A stretch of 5,344 bases of DNA from Microbacteriaceae bacterium (GCA_947454285.1 CANGJO010000069.1:1-5344), one strand, 5' to 3'; positions 1 through 5,344 are shown, numbered from the stretch's first letter. Notes: generated by a model from the sequence alone, not told the origin. Program-made: numbers and translations.

Positions 1-523
1 GGCGGTGAATCAGGTAAACCTTTGAGGCAAATCGGGTTAGGAACAGGGCCTCTTCCATGGCTGAGTCGCCACCGCCAACCACGGCAATGGTCTTCTCGCG
101 GAAGAAGAATCCATCACAGGTGGCACACCATGACACTCCGTGACCCGATAGTTCCTTTTCACGTGGCAAACCAAGCTCGCGGTAAGCGGCTCCGGTTGCC
201 AAAATCACTGTCTTGGCTTCGAAGGTCTCGCCCGCACCAGTCTTAACAATCTTTACGTCGCCCTTGAGGTCAACCTCAACCACGTCGTCCATCAGAATCT
301 CTGTGCCAAATCGCTCGGCCTGAGCCTGGAAGTGGCCCATCAACTCCGGGCCCATTAGGCCTTCAGGAAAACCAGGAAAATTCTCAACCTCTGTGGTCTT
401 CATTAGCTCGCCACCGGCTTCAACAGATGAGGCAATCAGCAGCGGCTTCAGACCTGCGCGTGCGGTGTAAATACCTGCGGTGTAACCGGCAGGCCCTGAA
501 CCAATAATGATGACGTCGCGCAT
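1..523 (-). CDS. trxB: Thioredoxin-disulfide reductase TrxB, N-terminal 174 residues (3' end beyond left edge)
   Basis: Cytoplasmic FAD enzyme that uses NADPH to reduce thioredoxin. I translated it by hand from the reverse strand. The FAD-binding GSGPAG motif is at residues 8-13, followed by a GGELMKTTEVENFPGFP segment typical of the family (38-51 region), ATG at 109-111, the redox-active CATC at 133-136 inside WCATCDGFF, and the NADPH-binding GGGDSA at 150-155. The open frame ends at HR (173-174), where the family's NADPH-phosphate-binding HRR motif begins, so roughly the last 130-150 residues are missing. I chose the ATG at 523 because GGAAAG (532-537) lies 8 nt upstream; the in-frame ATG at 529 leaves only 2 nt. 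It follows murJ by 47 nt on the same strand and is probably cotranscribed. trxA would be expected next, outside the window. Confidence 0.97.
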   Translation of the reverse strand, partial: MRDVIIIGSGPAGYTAGIYTARAGLKPLLIASSVEAGGELMKTTEVENFPGFPEGLMGPELMGHFQAQAERFGTEILMDDVVEVDLKGDVKIVKTGAGETFEAKTVILATGAAYRELGLPREKELSGHGVSWCATCDGFFFREKTIAVVGGGDSAMEEALFLTRFASKVYLIHR

Positions 524-570
524 TTGCATTTCTTTCCGGGGCAAAACCCCCACGTGGCTATCAGCCAATT

Positions 571-2196
571 TTAGCGGCGAAGTATTCCCTTGAAACCGGC
601 CAGTGCCGTGTCTATCTCAGAAACCCTTAGTAAACGAAGTGCAATCGCGTAAACGCCAAACATCACGAAGCCAACTCCGGCGATGGTGAGTGATGAAGAC
701 AACACCGATGCGACCGCGAACGAGCCCGGGTGAATTCCACCGATGATTTCGATCGCAACATATCCGATTGCGCCGGCAACAACTCCAGCCAAAATAAATT
801 GCGAAAGCGCGGTTGCAATTTTGTGATCGCCAAGGCTGCCAACTTTTTTGGTGAGCAACGTGTAAGCGATGATCGCCTGAATAGTCACAGTTGTTGAAGT
901 TAGCAGTGACAACGCAACCACCAACCACTGCGCTTCAACAGTGTTTGAAATCACAATCGCACCAACGATGTAAATCGCAATTTGAATTGTGGTGAACACA
1001 AACGGTGTACGAGTGTTCTCTAGCGCGTAGAACGCACGCTGCATCATGTAAACAAAACTAAATGGCAACAGACCAATCATGAATGCGATCAACACATTGC
1101 CAAGTGAAATAGTTGAATTAAACTCACCAATGAAAACGCGCGACATTGGGTAAGCAAGCACGATCATTGCAACGCTAAAGAAAACTGCGAACACGCTTAT
1201 TGCGCGAAGCCCCGCAGAGAAATCTTTTTTGAACAGATCCATTTTCTTTTCGTATGCGTGCTGGGCCATCTTGGTGAAGTATGCGGTGGCAACAGAAACA
1301 GTTACTACCGAGTGCGGCACCATGAAAATCAACCAAGCCACACCGGCAACTGCTACCGATGCCACGGTTGCGTTTTGCGCACGAGCGGCGATGGCCTGCG
1401 ATGCCACGATGGTCTGCACCACTCCACCAATTTGAGTAACCACAACCATGCCCAGCGACCACGTTGCCGCCTTTAGCGCCGGGCGCAATCCAAATCCGCG
1501 CCACTTGAAATTCAAATTGAACTTAATGTCTGCGCGCTTCCAAGCCCACAGCAAAATAATTGCTTGTGATGCAACACCGATAGTTGCCCCACCAGAAAGC
1601 AATGCAATTTGTGATTCACTCCACTTAGTGATGTCTAGGTTTCCGGTTGGGTCAAGACCAAACAAAACGATGAACGCAATCAGACCAACCATCGACACAA
1701 TGTTGTTCAACACCGGTGCCCACATGTAAGGACCAAACACACTGCGTGAATTCAGAACTTCACCAAGTAGTGAATACAAACCGTAAAAGAACAACTGTGG
1801 CAAACACCAGTAGGCAAAGGCGGTTGCCAGCGCAAGTTGCTGCGGGTTCCATCCGCTGGTGTAAAGACTTACCAACCAAGGTGCTGCAATCGTTGCGGCA
1901 AGCGTGACCAAAAGAAAAACGCTCAAGATCAAAGTAAGCAGTCGGTCAACGTAGCCCTTACCGCCATCGGTGTTGGAACGTGCCTTCACTAATTGCGGAA
2001 TCAAAACCGCATTCAGCAAACCGGTAACGATGATTGCATAAACGTTATTAGGTAATTGGTTTGCAACGCCAAATGCATCGGCGGCGTCAGTGGTAACACC
2101 AATAGCTGCGGCCAAAAGAATTGTGCGAGCAAAACCAAGCACGCGAGAAAGAATGGTTCCCGCTGCCATCAGCATTGATGAACGCGCTACGCTCAC
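571..2196 (-). CDS. murJ: Lipid II flippase MurJ (MviN family)
   Basis: Inner-membrane flippase of the MOP superfamily that moves lipid II across the membrane for peptidoglycan synthesis. The 541-residue protein is hydrophobic throughout, consistent with the family's 14 membrane helices. Its N-terminus (SSMLMAAGTILSRVLGFAR, residues 6-24) is the MurJ signature, with Arg18 and Arg24 matching the functional arginines of E. coli MurJ. The Asp of the DAF motif is Asp40. The position of E. coli Arg52 is a tyrosine (Tyr53, after LPNNV); from memory this is usual in actinobacteria. The C-terminus stops soon after the last helix (GFKGILRR), so the cytoplasmic pseudokinase extension of mycobacterial MurJ is absent. 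The GTG start shares GTGA with the stop of the upstream gene, and no good Shine-Dalgarno is visible, so translation is probably coupled. Confidence 0.97.
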   Translation of the reverse strand: MSVARSSMLMAAGTILSRVLGFARTILLAAAIGVTTDAADAFGVANQLPNNVYAIIVTGLLNAVLIPQLVKARSNTDGGKGYVDRLLTLILSVFLLVTLAATIAAPWLVSLYTSGWNPQQLALATAFAYWCLPQLFFYGLYSLLGEVLNSRSVFGPYMWAPVLNNIVSMVGLIAFIVLFGLDPTGNLDITKWSESQIALLSGGATIGVASQAIILLWAWKRADIKFNLNFKWRGFGLRPALKAATWSLGMVVVTQIGGVVQTIVASQAIAARAQNATVASVAVAGVAWLIFMVPHSVVTVSVATAYFTKMAQHAYEKKMDLFKKDFSAGLRAISVFAVFFSVAMIVLAYPMSRVFIGEFNSTISLGNVLIAFMIGLLPFSFVYMMQRAFYALENTRTPFVFTTIQIAIYIVGAIVISNTVEAQWLVVALSLLTSTTVTIQAIIAYTLLTKKVGSLGDHKIATALSQFILAGVVAGAIGYVAIEIIGGIHPGSFAVASVLSSSLTIAGVGFVMFGVYAIALRLLRVSEIDTALAGFKGILRR

Positions 2197-2696
2197 TGTT
2201 TTCTGTTCTTTCGCACGGTTCGGAAAATACCAAACACCAACAGCAGCGCAATAACGCCGGCGAATGAAGCCAACATTGCAAATTCCATATCGGCATTCAC
2301 GTTCATGTCAAGAATTACCGCGCGACCAAGACGAATGCCAGAGAAGGTGGTGATCCAGGCCTTAAGCATTACGTCACCGTTTGCAATCGCGTAAACCGGA
2401 ACCTTTGCGGTGACAGTGGTCTGCCCGGGAATCTTCACAGACACAGCTTCAGGAATTGAAACGCGCGCATTGGTTGGTCGAACAAAAACGTGAACCACAA
2501 CATCTGATTCGTAAGTGTTCTTAATTTGAATCGGAATGTTTGAGCTGCGCGAAACTAAATTGATTGCTGAACCGGGCACAATGTAAATGCCTTCGCCACC
2601 CTTGGTGTCTAGCGCGTGTGCCGGAATAGCAAAAAACACCGATGCCACTGCGAGCAAAATTGCGATTAGTTTTTTCAAACGTTTCTCGCAATCCAC
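2193..2696 (-). CDS. Short secreted, membrane-anchored protein matching the C-terminal part of DUF6049
   Basis: Function unknown. The 167-residue product starts with a signal peptide (charged n-region 4-9, hydrophobic core 10-24, likely cleavage after AHA at 26-28). A beta-rich extracytoplasmic region follows (about 38-135), containing SRSSNIPIQIKNTYESDVVV, VPVYAIANGDV and SGIRLGRAV. It ends with one membrane helix (about 138-158) and a basic tail (RTVRKNRKQ), so the topology should be outside domain, inside tail. These motifs and the position between the NUDIX gene and murJ match the end of actinobacterial DUF6049 proteins (Rv3909-type), which are usually several hundred residues longer; the large N-terminal part is missing here. 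The GTG start at 2696 has GGAG (2704-2707) at 7 nt. A TTG at 2678 is an alternative. The product overlaps NUDIX by 22 nt and murJ by 4 nt. The link to MurJ or the cell envelope is inferred from context only. Confidence 0.85.
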   Translation of the reverse strand: MDCEKRLKKLIAILLAVASVFFAIPAHALDTKGGEGIYIVPGSAINLVSRSSNIPIQIKNTYESDVVVHVFVRPTNARVSIPEAVSVKIPGQTTVTAKVPVYAIANGDVMLKAWITTFSGIRLGRAVILDMNVNADMEFAMLASFAGVIALLLVFGIFRTVRKNRKQ

Positions 2697-3154
2697 TCTT
2701 GAACTCCGCGAGCAATGCGACGTTCGTTTTCGTGAGCCAGGGTGACGTGCAGATTGTCGATCTCAAACCATTGCACGTCAACGGCTTCTTGCTGTGGGTC
2801 GTTTTCTACGGTTAGAAAACCGCCAACCTGTCGCATCAAAAAGTGGTGCACGGTTTTAGAAATGAGTTTGTTGCCGGCCGAGAATTCGTACTTGATATCC
2901 CCTAGGCGCTCGATGATCTCAACCTCAAGGCCGGTCTCTTCGGCAATCTCACGAATCGCGGCCTGCTCGTGATTCTCTTCACCTTCTGGGTGGCCCTTTG
3001 GCACACACCAGTCAATGCGGCCGGATCGGGTTTCGCGGCCAATCAGTGCTACGCGAAGTGAGCCATCTTGGGCCAAAACGAATCCGCCGGCAGAGGTTTC
3101 TTCCACTCGGGTAAGCCGGCGTCGCTGATTTGCGCCGTTTGCCTGTGGATTCAT
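2675..3154 (-). CDS. NUDIX hydrolase (MutT4-position protein)
   Basis: Cytoplasmic hydrolase of a nucleoside diphosphate linked to another group; the exact substrate cannot be read from the sequence. The 159-residue protein has a perfect Nudix box, GX5EX7REUXEEXGU, at residues 54-76: Gly54, Glu60, then REIAEETGL at 68-76. The metal-binding glutamates are Glu69, Glu72 and Glu73. WCVPKGHPEGEE just before the box and QQEAVDVQWFEIDNL near the C-terminus (121-135) are typical of MutT/Ap4A-hydrolase-like members. Its divergent position beside pcnA matches mycobacterial MutT4 (Rv3908), but orthology of substrate is not shown. It is the first gene of the leftward operon. The ATG at 3154 lacks a well-placed Shine-Dalgarno, and a TAGAGT hexamer sits 6 nt upstream, suggesting leaderless translation. 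Confidence 0.95.
   Translation of the reverse strand: MNPQANGANQRRRLTRVEETSAGGFVLAQDGSLRVALIGRETRSGRIDWCVPKGHPEGEENHEQAAIREIAEETGLEVEIIERLGDIKYEFSAGNKLISKTVHHFLMRQVGGFLTVENDPQQEAVDVQWFEIDNLHVTLAHENERRIARGVQEWIARNV
2704..2707 (-). promoter_or_regulatory. Shine-Dalgarno for the DUF6049-like gene, inside the NUDIX gene
   Basis: On the minus strand GGAG lies 7 nt before the GTG at 2696. This supports the GTG start rather than the TTG at 2678, which overlaps the NUDIX stop (TTGA) but has no comparable upstream purine motif. Confidence 0.55.
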
Positions 3155-3166
3155 AAAGCAACTCTA
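3155..3166 (-). promoter_or_regulatory. Candidate leaderless promoter (-10 element) of the NUDIX-murJ-trxB operon
   Basis: On the minus strand TAGAGT (3161-3166) fits the actinobacterial TANNNT -10 pattern and is followed by exactly 6 nt before the ATG at 3154. Transcription would then start at or next to the A of the start codon, giving a leaderless mRNA. No consensus -35 is present at the expected distance (GGGCAC at about 3184-3189). The geometry is seen directly; promoter activity is inferred. Confidence 0.45.
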
Positions 3167-3183
3167 AACCTTCGTTCAAAGTG

Positions 3184-3197
3184 GTGCCCTGTGGCAC
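3184..3197. repeat. Perfect inverted repeat GTGCC-N4-GGCAC in the divergent intergenic region
   Basis: Two 5-bp arms (3184-3188 and 3193-3197) flank a CTGT spacer. The repeat lies between the NUDIX and pcnA starts, overlapping the expected -35 position of the leftward promoter and the region about 10-23 nt before the pcnA ATG. It could be an operator for one or both genes. With arms this short, chance cannot be excluded. Confidence 0.4.
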
Positions 3198-3206
3198 GAT
3201 TAGAGG

Positions 3207-4661
3207 ATGCTCGATGTGAAAGTGGCGCTAGCCAACCTGGAGCGGACTACCGACAGTCCGCTTTTTGTCACACTCGGGCGCATTTTTCAGGAGGCCGGTC
3301 ACGAGCTTTCGCTGGTTGGCGGGCCGGTTCGCGATGCCTTTCTTGGCCGCAAAGCCCCTGACCTAGATTTCACCACTTCGGCCAACCCCGATGAAACCCT
3401 GGCAATCCTCAAGCCCCACGTTGATGCCCACTGGGATATCGGCCGCGCCTTTGGCACTATCGGTGCTCGAATCGGCGATGACACCATTGAAATCACCACC
3501 TACCGGGCCGACCAATACAGCCAGGATTCGCGAAACCCAGAGGTTACCTTTGGTAAATCGCTTGAAGATGACCTGTTTCGCCGCGATTTCACCGTAAATT
3601 CAATGGCCCTGCGCTTAACTGCACCCCCAGGGGGAGCCGAACCGGGCGCAGTAGGTTCCAAGCAATTTGTAGACCCATATAAAGGTCTGCAGGATCTGCT
3701 GGATGGTGTGCTGCGCACCCCGGGCAAGCCAGAGGACTCGTTCTCGGACGACCCGCTTCGCATGCTTAGGGCCGCCAGATTCGCCAGCCAGCTGGGATTC
3801 GAGATTGAACCGGCCACTTTTGAGGCCATGCAGGCTATGGCTGGGCGCATTGAGATCATCTCGGCAGAGCGAATCCAGGTGGAGTTAACCAAGTTAATGA
3901 CTGGCAAGCACCCCCGCGCCGGCCTTGAAGCCCTGGTAGACAGCGGGCTTGCGGCCCAGATCCTGCCTGAATTGCCAGCCCTAAAGCTGGAAACCGATGA
4001 GCACCACCACCATAAAGATGTCTACGAGCACACCTTGACCGTGGTCGAGCAGGCCATTGACTATGAAAAGGACTACAACCTAGAGGGCGACTTTGTGCTG
4101 CGCTTTGCCGCGCTGATGCACGATACCGGCAAGCCGCTGACCCGCAAACTAGAGCCGGGCGGCGGGGTTAGCTTCTATCACCACGATATGGTGGGCGCCA
4201 AGCTGACCATTAAGCGCATGAAGGCCCTGAAGTTTGACAACGACACCATCAAGGCCGTGGCCCGATTGGTTGAGCTGCACCTTAGATTCTTTGGATATTC
4301 AGACCAGGCCTGGACCGATTCGGCCATTCGCCGCTACGTTCGCGATGCCGACGACCAGTTGCTCCGCCTGCACGCCCTGACCCGTGCCGATGTGACCACC
4401 AGAAATAAGCGCAAGGCCGATCGCCTGGCTCACGCCTATGACGATCTGGAACAGCGCATCGGTGTGATCATGGAGCAAGAAGAGCTCAACGCGCTTCGCC
4501 CGGATCTGAGCGGCGAAGACATCATGCGAATACTGGACCTTAAGCCGTCGAAGCAGGTGGGCGAGGCCTATGCGTTTTTGATGGAGCTTCGTTTAGAAGA
4601 AGGCCCGATAGGTGCCGAGGAAGCGGAAAAGCGCTTGCTTGCTTGGTGGGCCAGCCGGTAG
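3207..4661 (+). CDS. pcnA: CCA tRNA nucleotidyltransferase (CCA-adding enzyme) with C-terminal HD domain
   Basis: Adds or repairs the 3'-terminal CCA of tRNAs from CTP and ATP without a nucleic-acid template, in the cytoplasm. The 484-residue protein shows class II nucleotidyltransferase motifs in order: LVGGPVRD (36-43) with the metal-binding DLD (52-54), RRDFTVNSMA (125-134), DPLRMLRAARFASQLGFEI (182-200) and ERIQVELTKLM (221-231). An HD-type domain follows, with a histidine-rich HHHHKDVYEHTL (266-277), the HD pair in LMHDTGKPLTR (His305, Asp306), YHHDMVGAK (324-332) and HLRFF (358-362). The length is normal for actinobacteria. The coordinates use the ATG at 3207; the in-frame GTG at 3216 is a strong alternative because AGAGG (3202-3206) lies 9 nt before it. 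Counted blocks are about 58-62% GC, richer than rpsF. The gene diverges from the NUDIX gene and is followed by rpsF in the same direction. Confidence 0.97.
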   Translation: MLDVKVALANLERTTDSPLFVTLGRIFQEAGHELSLVGGPVRDAFLGRKAPDLDFTTSANPDETLAILKPHVDAHWDIGRAFGTIGARIGDDTIEITTYRADQYSQDSRNPEVTFGKSLEDDLFRRDFTVNSMALRLTAPPGGAEPGAVGSKQFVDPYKGLQDLLDGVLRTPGKPEDSFSDDPLRMLRAARFASQLGFEIEPATFEAMQAMAGRIEIISAERIQVELTKLMTGKHPRAGLEALVDSGLAAQILPELPALKLETDEHHHHKDVYEHTLTVVEQAIDYEKDYNLEGDFVLRFAALMHDTGKPLTRKLEPGGGVSFYHHDMVGAKLTIKRMKALKFDNDTIKAVARLVELHLRFFGYSDQAWTDSAIRRYVRDADDQLLRLHALTRADVTTRNKRKADRLAHAYDDLEQRIGVIMEQEELNALRPDLSGEDIMRILDLKPSKQVGEAYAFLMELRLEEGPIGAEEAEKRLLAWWASR

Positions 4662-4666
4662 ACTAG

Positions 4667-4693
4667 CGAGGTTGCCCGGAGGCCAAGTCCTCG
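4667..4693 (+). other. Stem-loop just after pcnA
   Basis: CGAGG (4667-4671) pairs with CCTCG (4689-4693). Inside, TTG pairs with CAA and CC with GG around a GGA loop, with small bulges. It begins 6 nt after the pcnA stop codon. No T-tract follows, so it is not a classical intrinsic terminator. It may protect or separate the pcnA mRNA end, or belong to a longer rpsF leader. Confidence 0.35.
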
Positions 4694-4699
4694 TATCGG
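4672..4699 (+). promoter_or_regulatory. Weak candidate promoter for rpsF-ssb
   Basis: TTGCCC (4672-4677) and TATCGG (4694-4699) are 16 nt apart and each matches the sigma-70-type consensus only partly (4/6 and 3/6). A promoter is expected somewhere in the 118-nt gap, since ribosomal operons are usually transcribed on their own and GC content changes here. This is the best pair I could find, and it is not strong. Confidence 0.25.
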
Positions 4700-4725
4700 T
4701 GTCTACAAAGAAATATGCAATTTAC

Positions 4726-4769
4726 CCTCCTGTCATGGAAATCCCATGGCCGTTCTAGTCCAAAGGAGG
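4726..4769 (+). ncRNA. Candidate ribosomal S6:S18 leader motif in the rpsF 5' UTR
   Basis: Two nested helices can form. The outer one pairs CCTCCT (4726-4731) with the rpsF Shine-Dalgarno AGGAGG (4764-4769). The inner hairpin pairs CATGG (4734-4738) with CCATG (4744-4748) around a 5-nt loop, and G4732-C4750 and T4733-G4749 can extend it. A CCG (4750-4752) lies directly on the 3' side of the inner stem, in an asymmetric bulge. This layout resembles the known rpsF leader bound by the S6:S18 complex, which is marked by a bulged CCG and represses translation when S6 and S18 are in excess. The pairing is seen in the sequence; family membership comes from recall of the motif, without a covariance-model search. 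Confidence 0.6.
4764..4769 (+). promoter_or_regulatory. Strong Shine-Dalgarno of rpsF
   Basis: AGGAGG lies 10 nt before the rpsF ATG at 4780, within an AAAGGAGGT run that is nearly fully complementary to the 16S rRNA 3' end. It can be hidden by pairing with CCTCCT at 4726-4731, giving a clear means of on/off control. Confidence 0.85.
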
Positions 4770-4779
4770 TGGGTTAGTT

Positions 4780-5166
4780 ATGCATAAGTATGAGCTCATG
4801 GTAATTCTCGATCCAACCATCGAAGAAAAAACCGTCTCACCATCACTCGACAAGTTCCTAAACGTAATCCGTAATGCCAAGGGCACTATTGACAACGTTG
4901 ATCTATGGGGCCGCCGTCGTCTTGCTTACGAAATCGCTAAGCACAAAGAAGGTATCTACGCAGTGGTTAACATGACCGCTACTTCAGAAGCAGTTCTTGA
5001 GTTGGATCGTCAGCTAAAGATTTCTGAAGCAGTTTTGCGTACCAAGGTTCTTCGCGCAGAAGAGGCAATCGTAAAGATTGTTCCTGTTGAAGTTCCTGAC
5101 TTCTCAAAGTCTGAAGATGCACCTCGCAAGGGTCCACGTAAGTCAGCTCCTCGAAAGAGCGAGTAA
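4780..5166 (+). CDS. rpsF: Small-subunit ribosomal protein bS6
   Basis: Component of the central domain (platform) of the 30S subunit, where it binds 16S rRNA together with S18. The family start is clear: MHKYELMVILDPTIEE (1-16). The conserved core includes GTIDNVDLWGRRRLAYEIAKHKEGIYAVVN (35-64) and the helix LELDRQLKISEAVLRTKVLR (73-92). The core ends near residue 103. A tail of about 25 residues follows, with three PRK units (115-117, 119-121, 124-126), so at 128 residues it is longer than the roughly 95-residue basic form. The ATG is fixed by a strong Shine-Dalgarno. None of its 11 leucine codons is CTG, in contrast to pcnA, as expected if highly expressed genes here use a different codon set. 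ssb follows after 6 nt; rpsR probably comes next. Confidence 0.98.
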   Translation: MHKYELMVILDPTIEEKTVSPSLDKFLNVIRNAKGTIDNVDLWGRRRLAYEIAKHKEGIYAVVNMTATSEAVLELDRQLKISEAVLRTKVLRAEEAIVKIVPVEVPDFSKSEDAPRKGPRKSAPRKSE

Positions 5167-5172
5167 TTACAA

Positions 5173-5344
5173 ATGGCTGGCGAAGTTAACGTCACAATCG
5201 TTGGCAATCTTGCCGATGATCCAGAACTGCGTTACACCCAGGGTGGAATTGCAGTTGTAAGTGTTCGTGTTGGTTCAACACCTCGCACTTTCAACCGCAC
5301 AACCAACGCATGGGAAGACGGCGAAACCGTTTGGGTTCGTTGCA
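5173..5344 (+). CDS. ssb: Single-stranded DNA-binding protein, N-terminal 57 residues (3' end beyond right edge)
   Basis: Binds single-stranded DNA during replication, recombination and repair, normally as a tetramer of OB folds. My translation begins MAGEVNVTIVGNLADDPELR, then YTQGGIAVVSVRVGSTPRTF and an NRTTNAWEDGETVWVRC segment. This is the first half of the OB fold with typical actinobacterial SSB wording (VGNL.DDPELR, STPRTF, W.DGE). The ATG at 5173 is 6 nt after the rpsF stop. Only a weak purine stretch (GAGCGAG at the end of rpsF) serves as a ribosome-binding site, so translation may be coupled to rpsF. The C-terminal acidic tip that recruits partner proteins is outside the window. Confidence 0.96.
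   Translation, partial: MAGEVNVTIVGNLADDPELRYTQGGIAVVSVRVGSTPRTFNRTTNAWEDGETVWVRC

Noticed and set aside
538..550. GGGG-CAAAA-CCCC mini-hairpin upstream of the trxB start
   Set aside because: A 4-bp stem beside the ribosome-binding site; too small to call an RNA regulator from one sequence.
549..566. CCACGTGG palindrome and GGCTATCAGCC stem between murJ and trxB as a terminator or operator
   Set aside because: Stems are only 4 bp, no T-tract follows in the direction of transcription, and the gap is too short to suggest separate transcription units.
617..1729. Several overlapping open frames of 68-109 codons on both strands within murJ
   Set aside because: They are shadows of the murJ reading frame: compositionally odd, no family resemblance, and no ribosome-binding sites.
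3144..3152. TGTGGATTC, similar to a reversed DnaA box
   Set aside because: It has two mismatches, stands alone, and lies in the NUDIX coding region; an origin would show a cluster of boxes.
3500..3907. 135-codon antisense open frame within pcnA
   Set aside because: It runs opposite to conserved motifs of the CCA-adding enzyme, and its Ser/Arg-rich translation is typical of an antisense shadow.
4010..4012. Run of histidines (HHHH at residues 266-269) in pcnA as an artificial tag or insertion
   Set aside because: It sits where HD-domain proteins carry their first metal-binding histidine and fits the family pattern before YEHTL; it is internal, not a tag.

Overview
The window reads as a chromosomal segment of an actinobacterium. 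The gene order trxB / murJ / DUF6049-like / NUDIX / pcnA / rpsF / ssb is the conserved neighbourhood found near the replication origin in that phylum (compare Rv3913-Rv3907c and rpsF-ssb in Mycobacterium tuberculosis). Moderate GC (about 45-60% in blocks I counted by hand), very tight packing and a much shortened DUF6049 gene suggest a small-genome member of Microbacteriaceae, such as the freshwater Rhodoluna/Aquiluna type. The order is well supported; the genus is inference.

Left part, minus strand (1-3154): four genes run right to left as an apparent operon. They are a NUDIX hydrolase, a small signal-peptide plus single-TM protein matching the C-terminal part of DUF6049 proteins, the lipid II flippase MurJ, and thioredoxin reductase TrxB, which is cut by the left edge. 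The first three overlap (22 nt, then 4 nt), and trxB follows murJ after 47 nt.

Centre (3155-3206): a 52-nt divergent intergenic region. It holds a -10-like hexamer placed for leaderless expression of the NUDIX gene and a perfect 5-bp inverted repeat between the two divergent starts.

Right part, plus strand (3207-5344): pcnA, a CCA-adding enzyme with a C-terminal HD domain; then a 118-nt leader with a foldable element that resembles the ribosomal S6:S18 autoregulatory motif; then rpsF (protein bS6 with a basic PRK-repeat tail) and the start of ssb, cut by the right edge. The normal continuation is rpsR and rplI.

Together these are housekeeping functions: cell-wall precursor export, thiol redox control, nucleotide clean-up, tRNA 3'-end maturation, ribosome assembly and replication. 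I see no mobile element, CRISPR array, tRNA or rRNA, and no sign of a new defence or biosynthetic system. The most interesting points are the minimal DUF6049 protein, the rpsF leader structure and the compact divergent control region.
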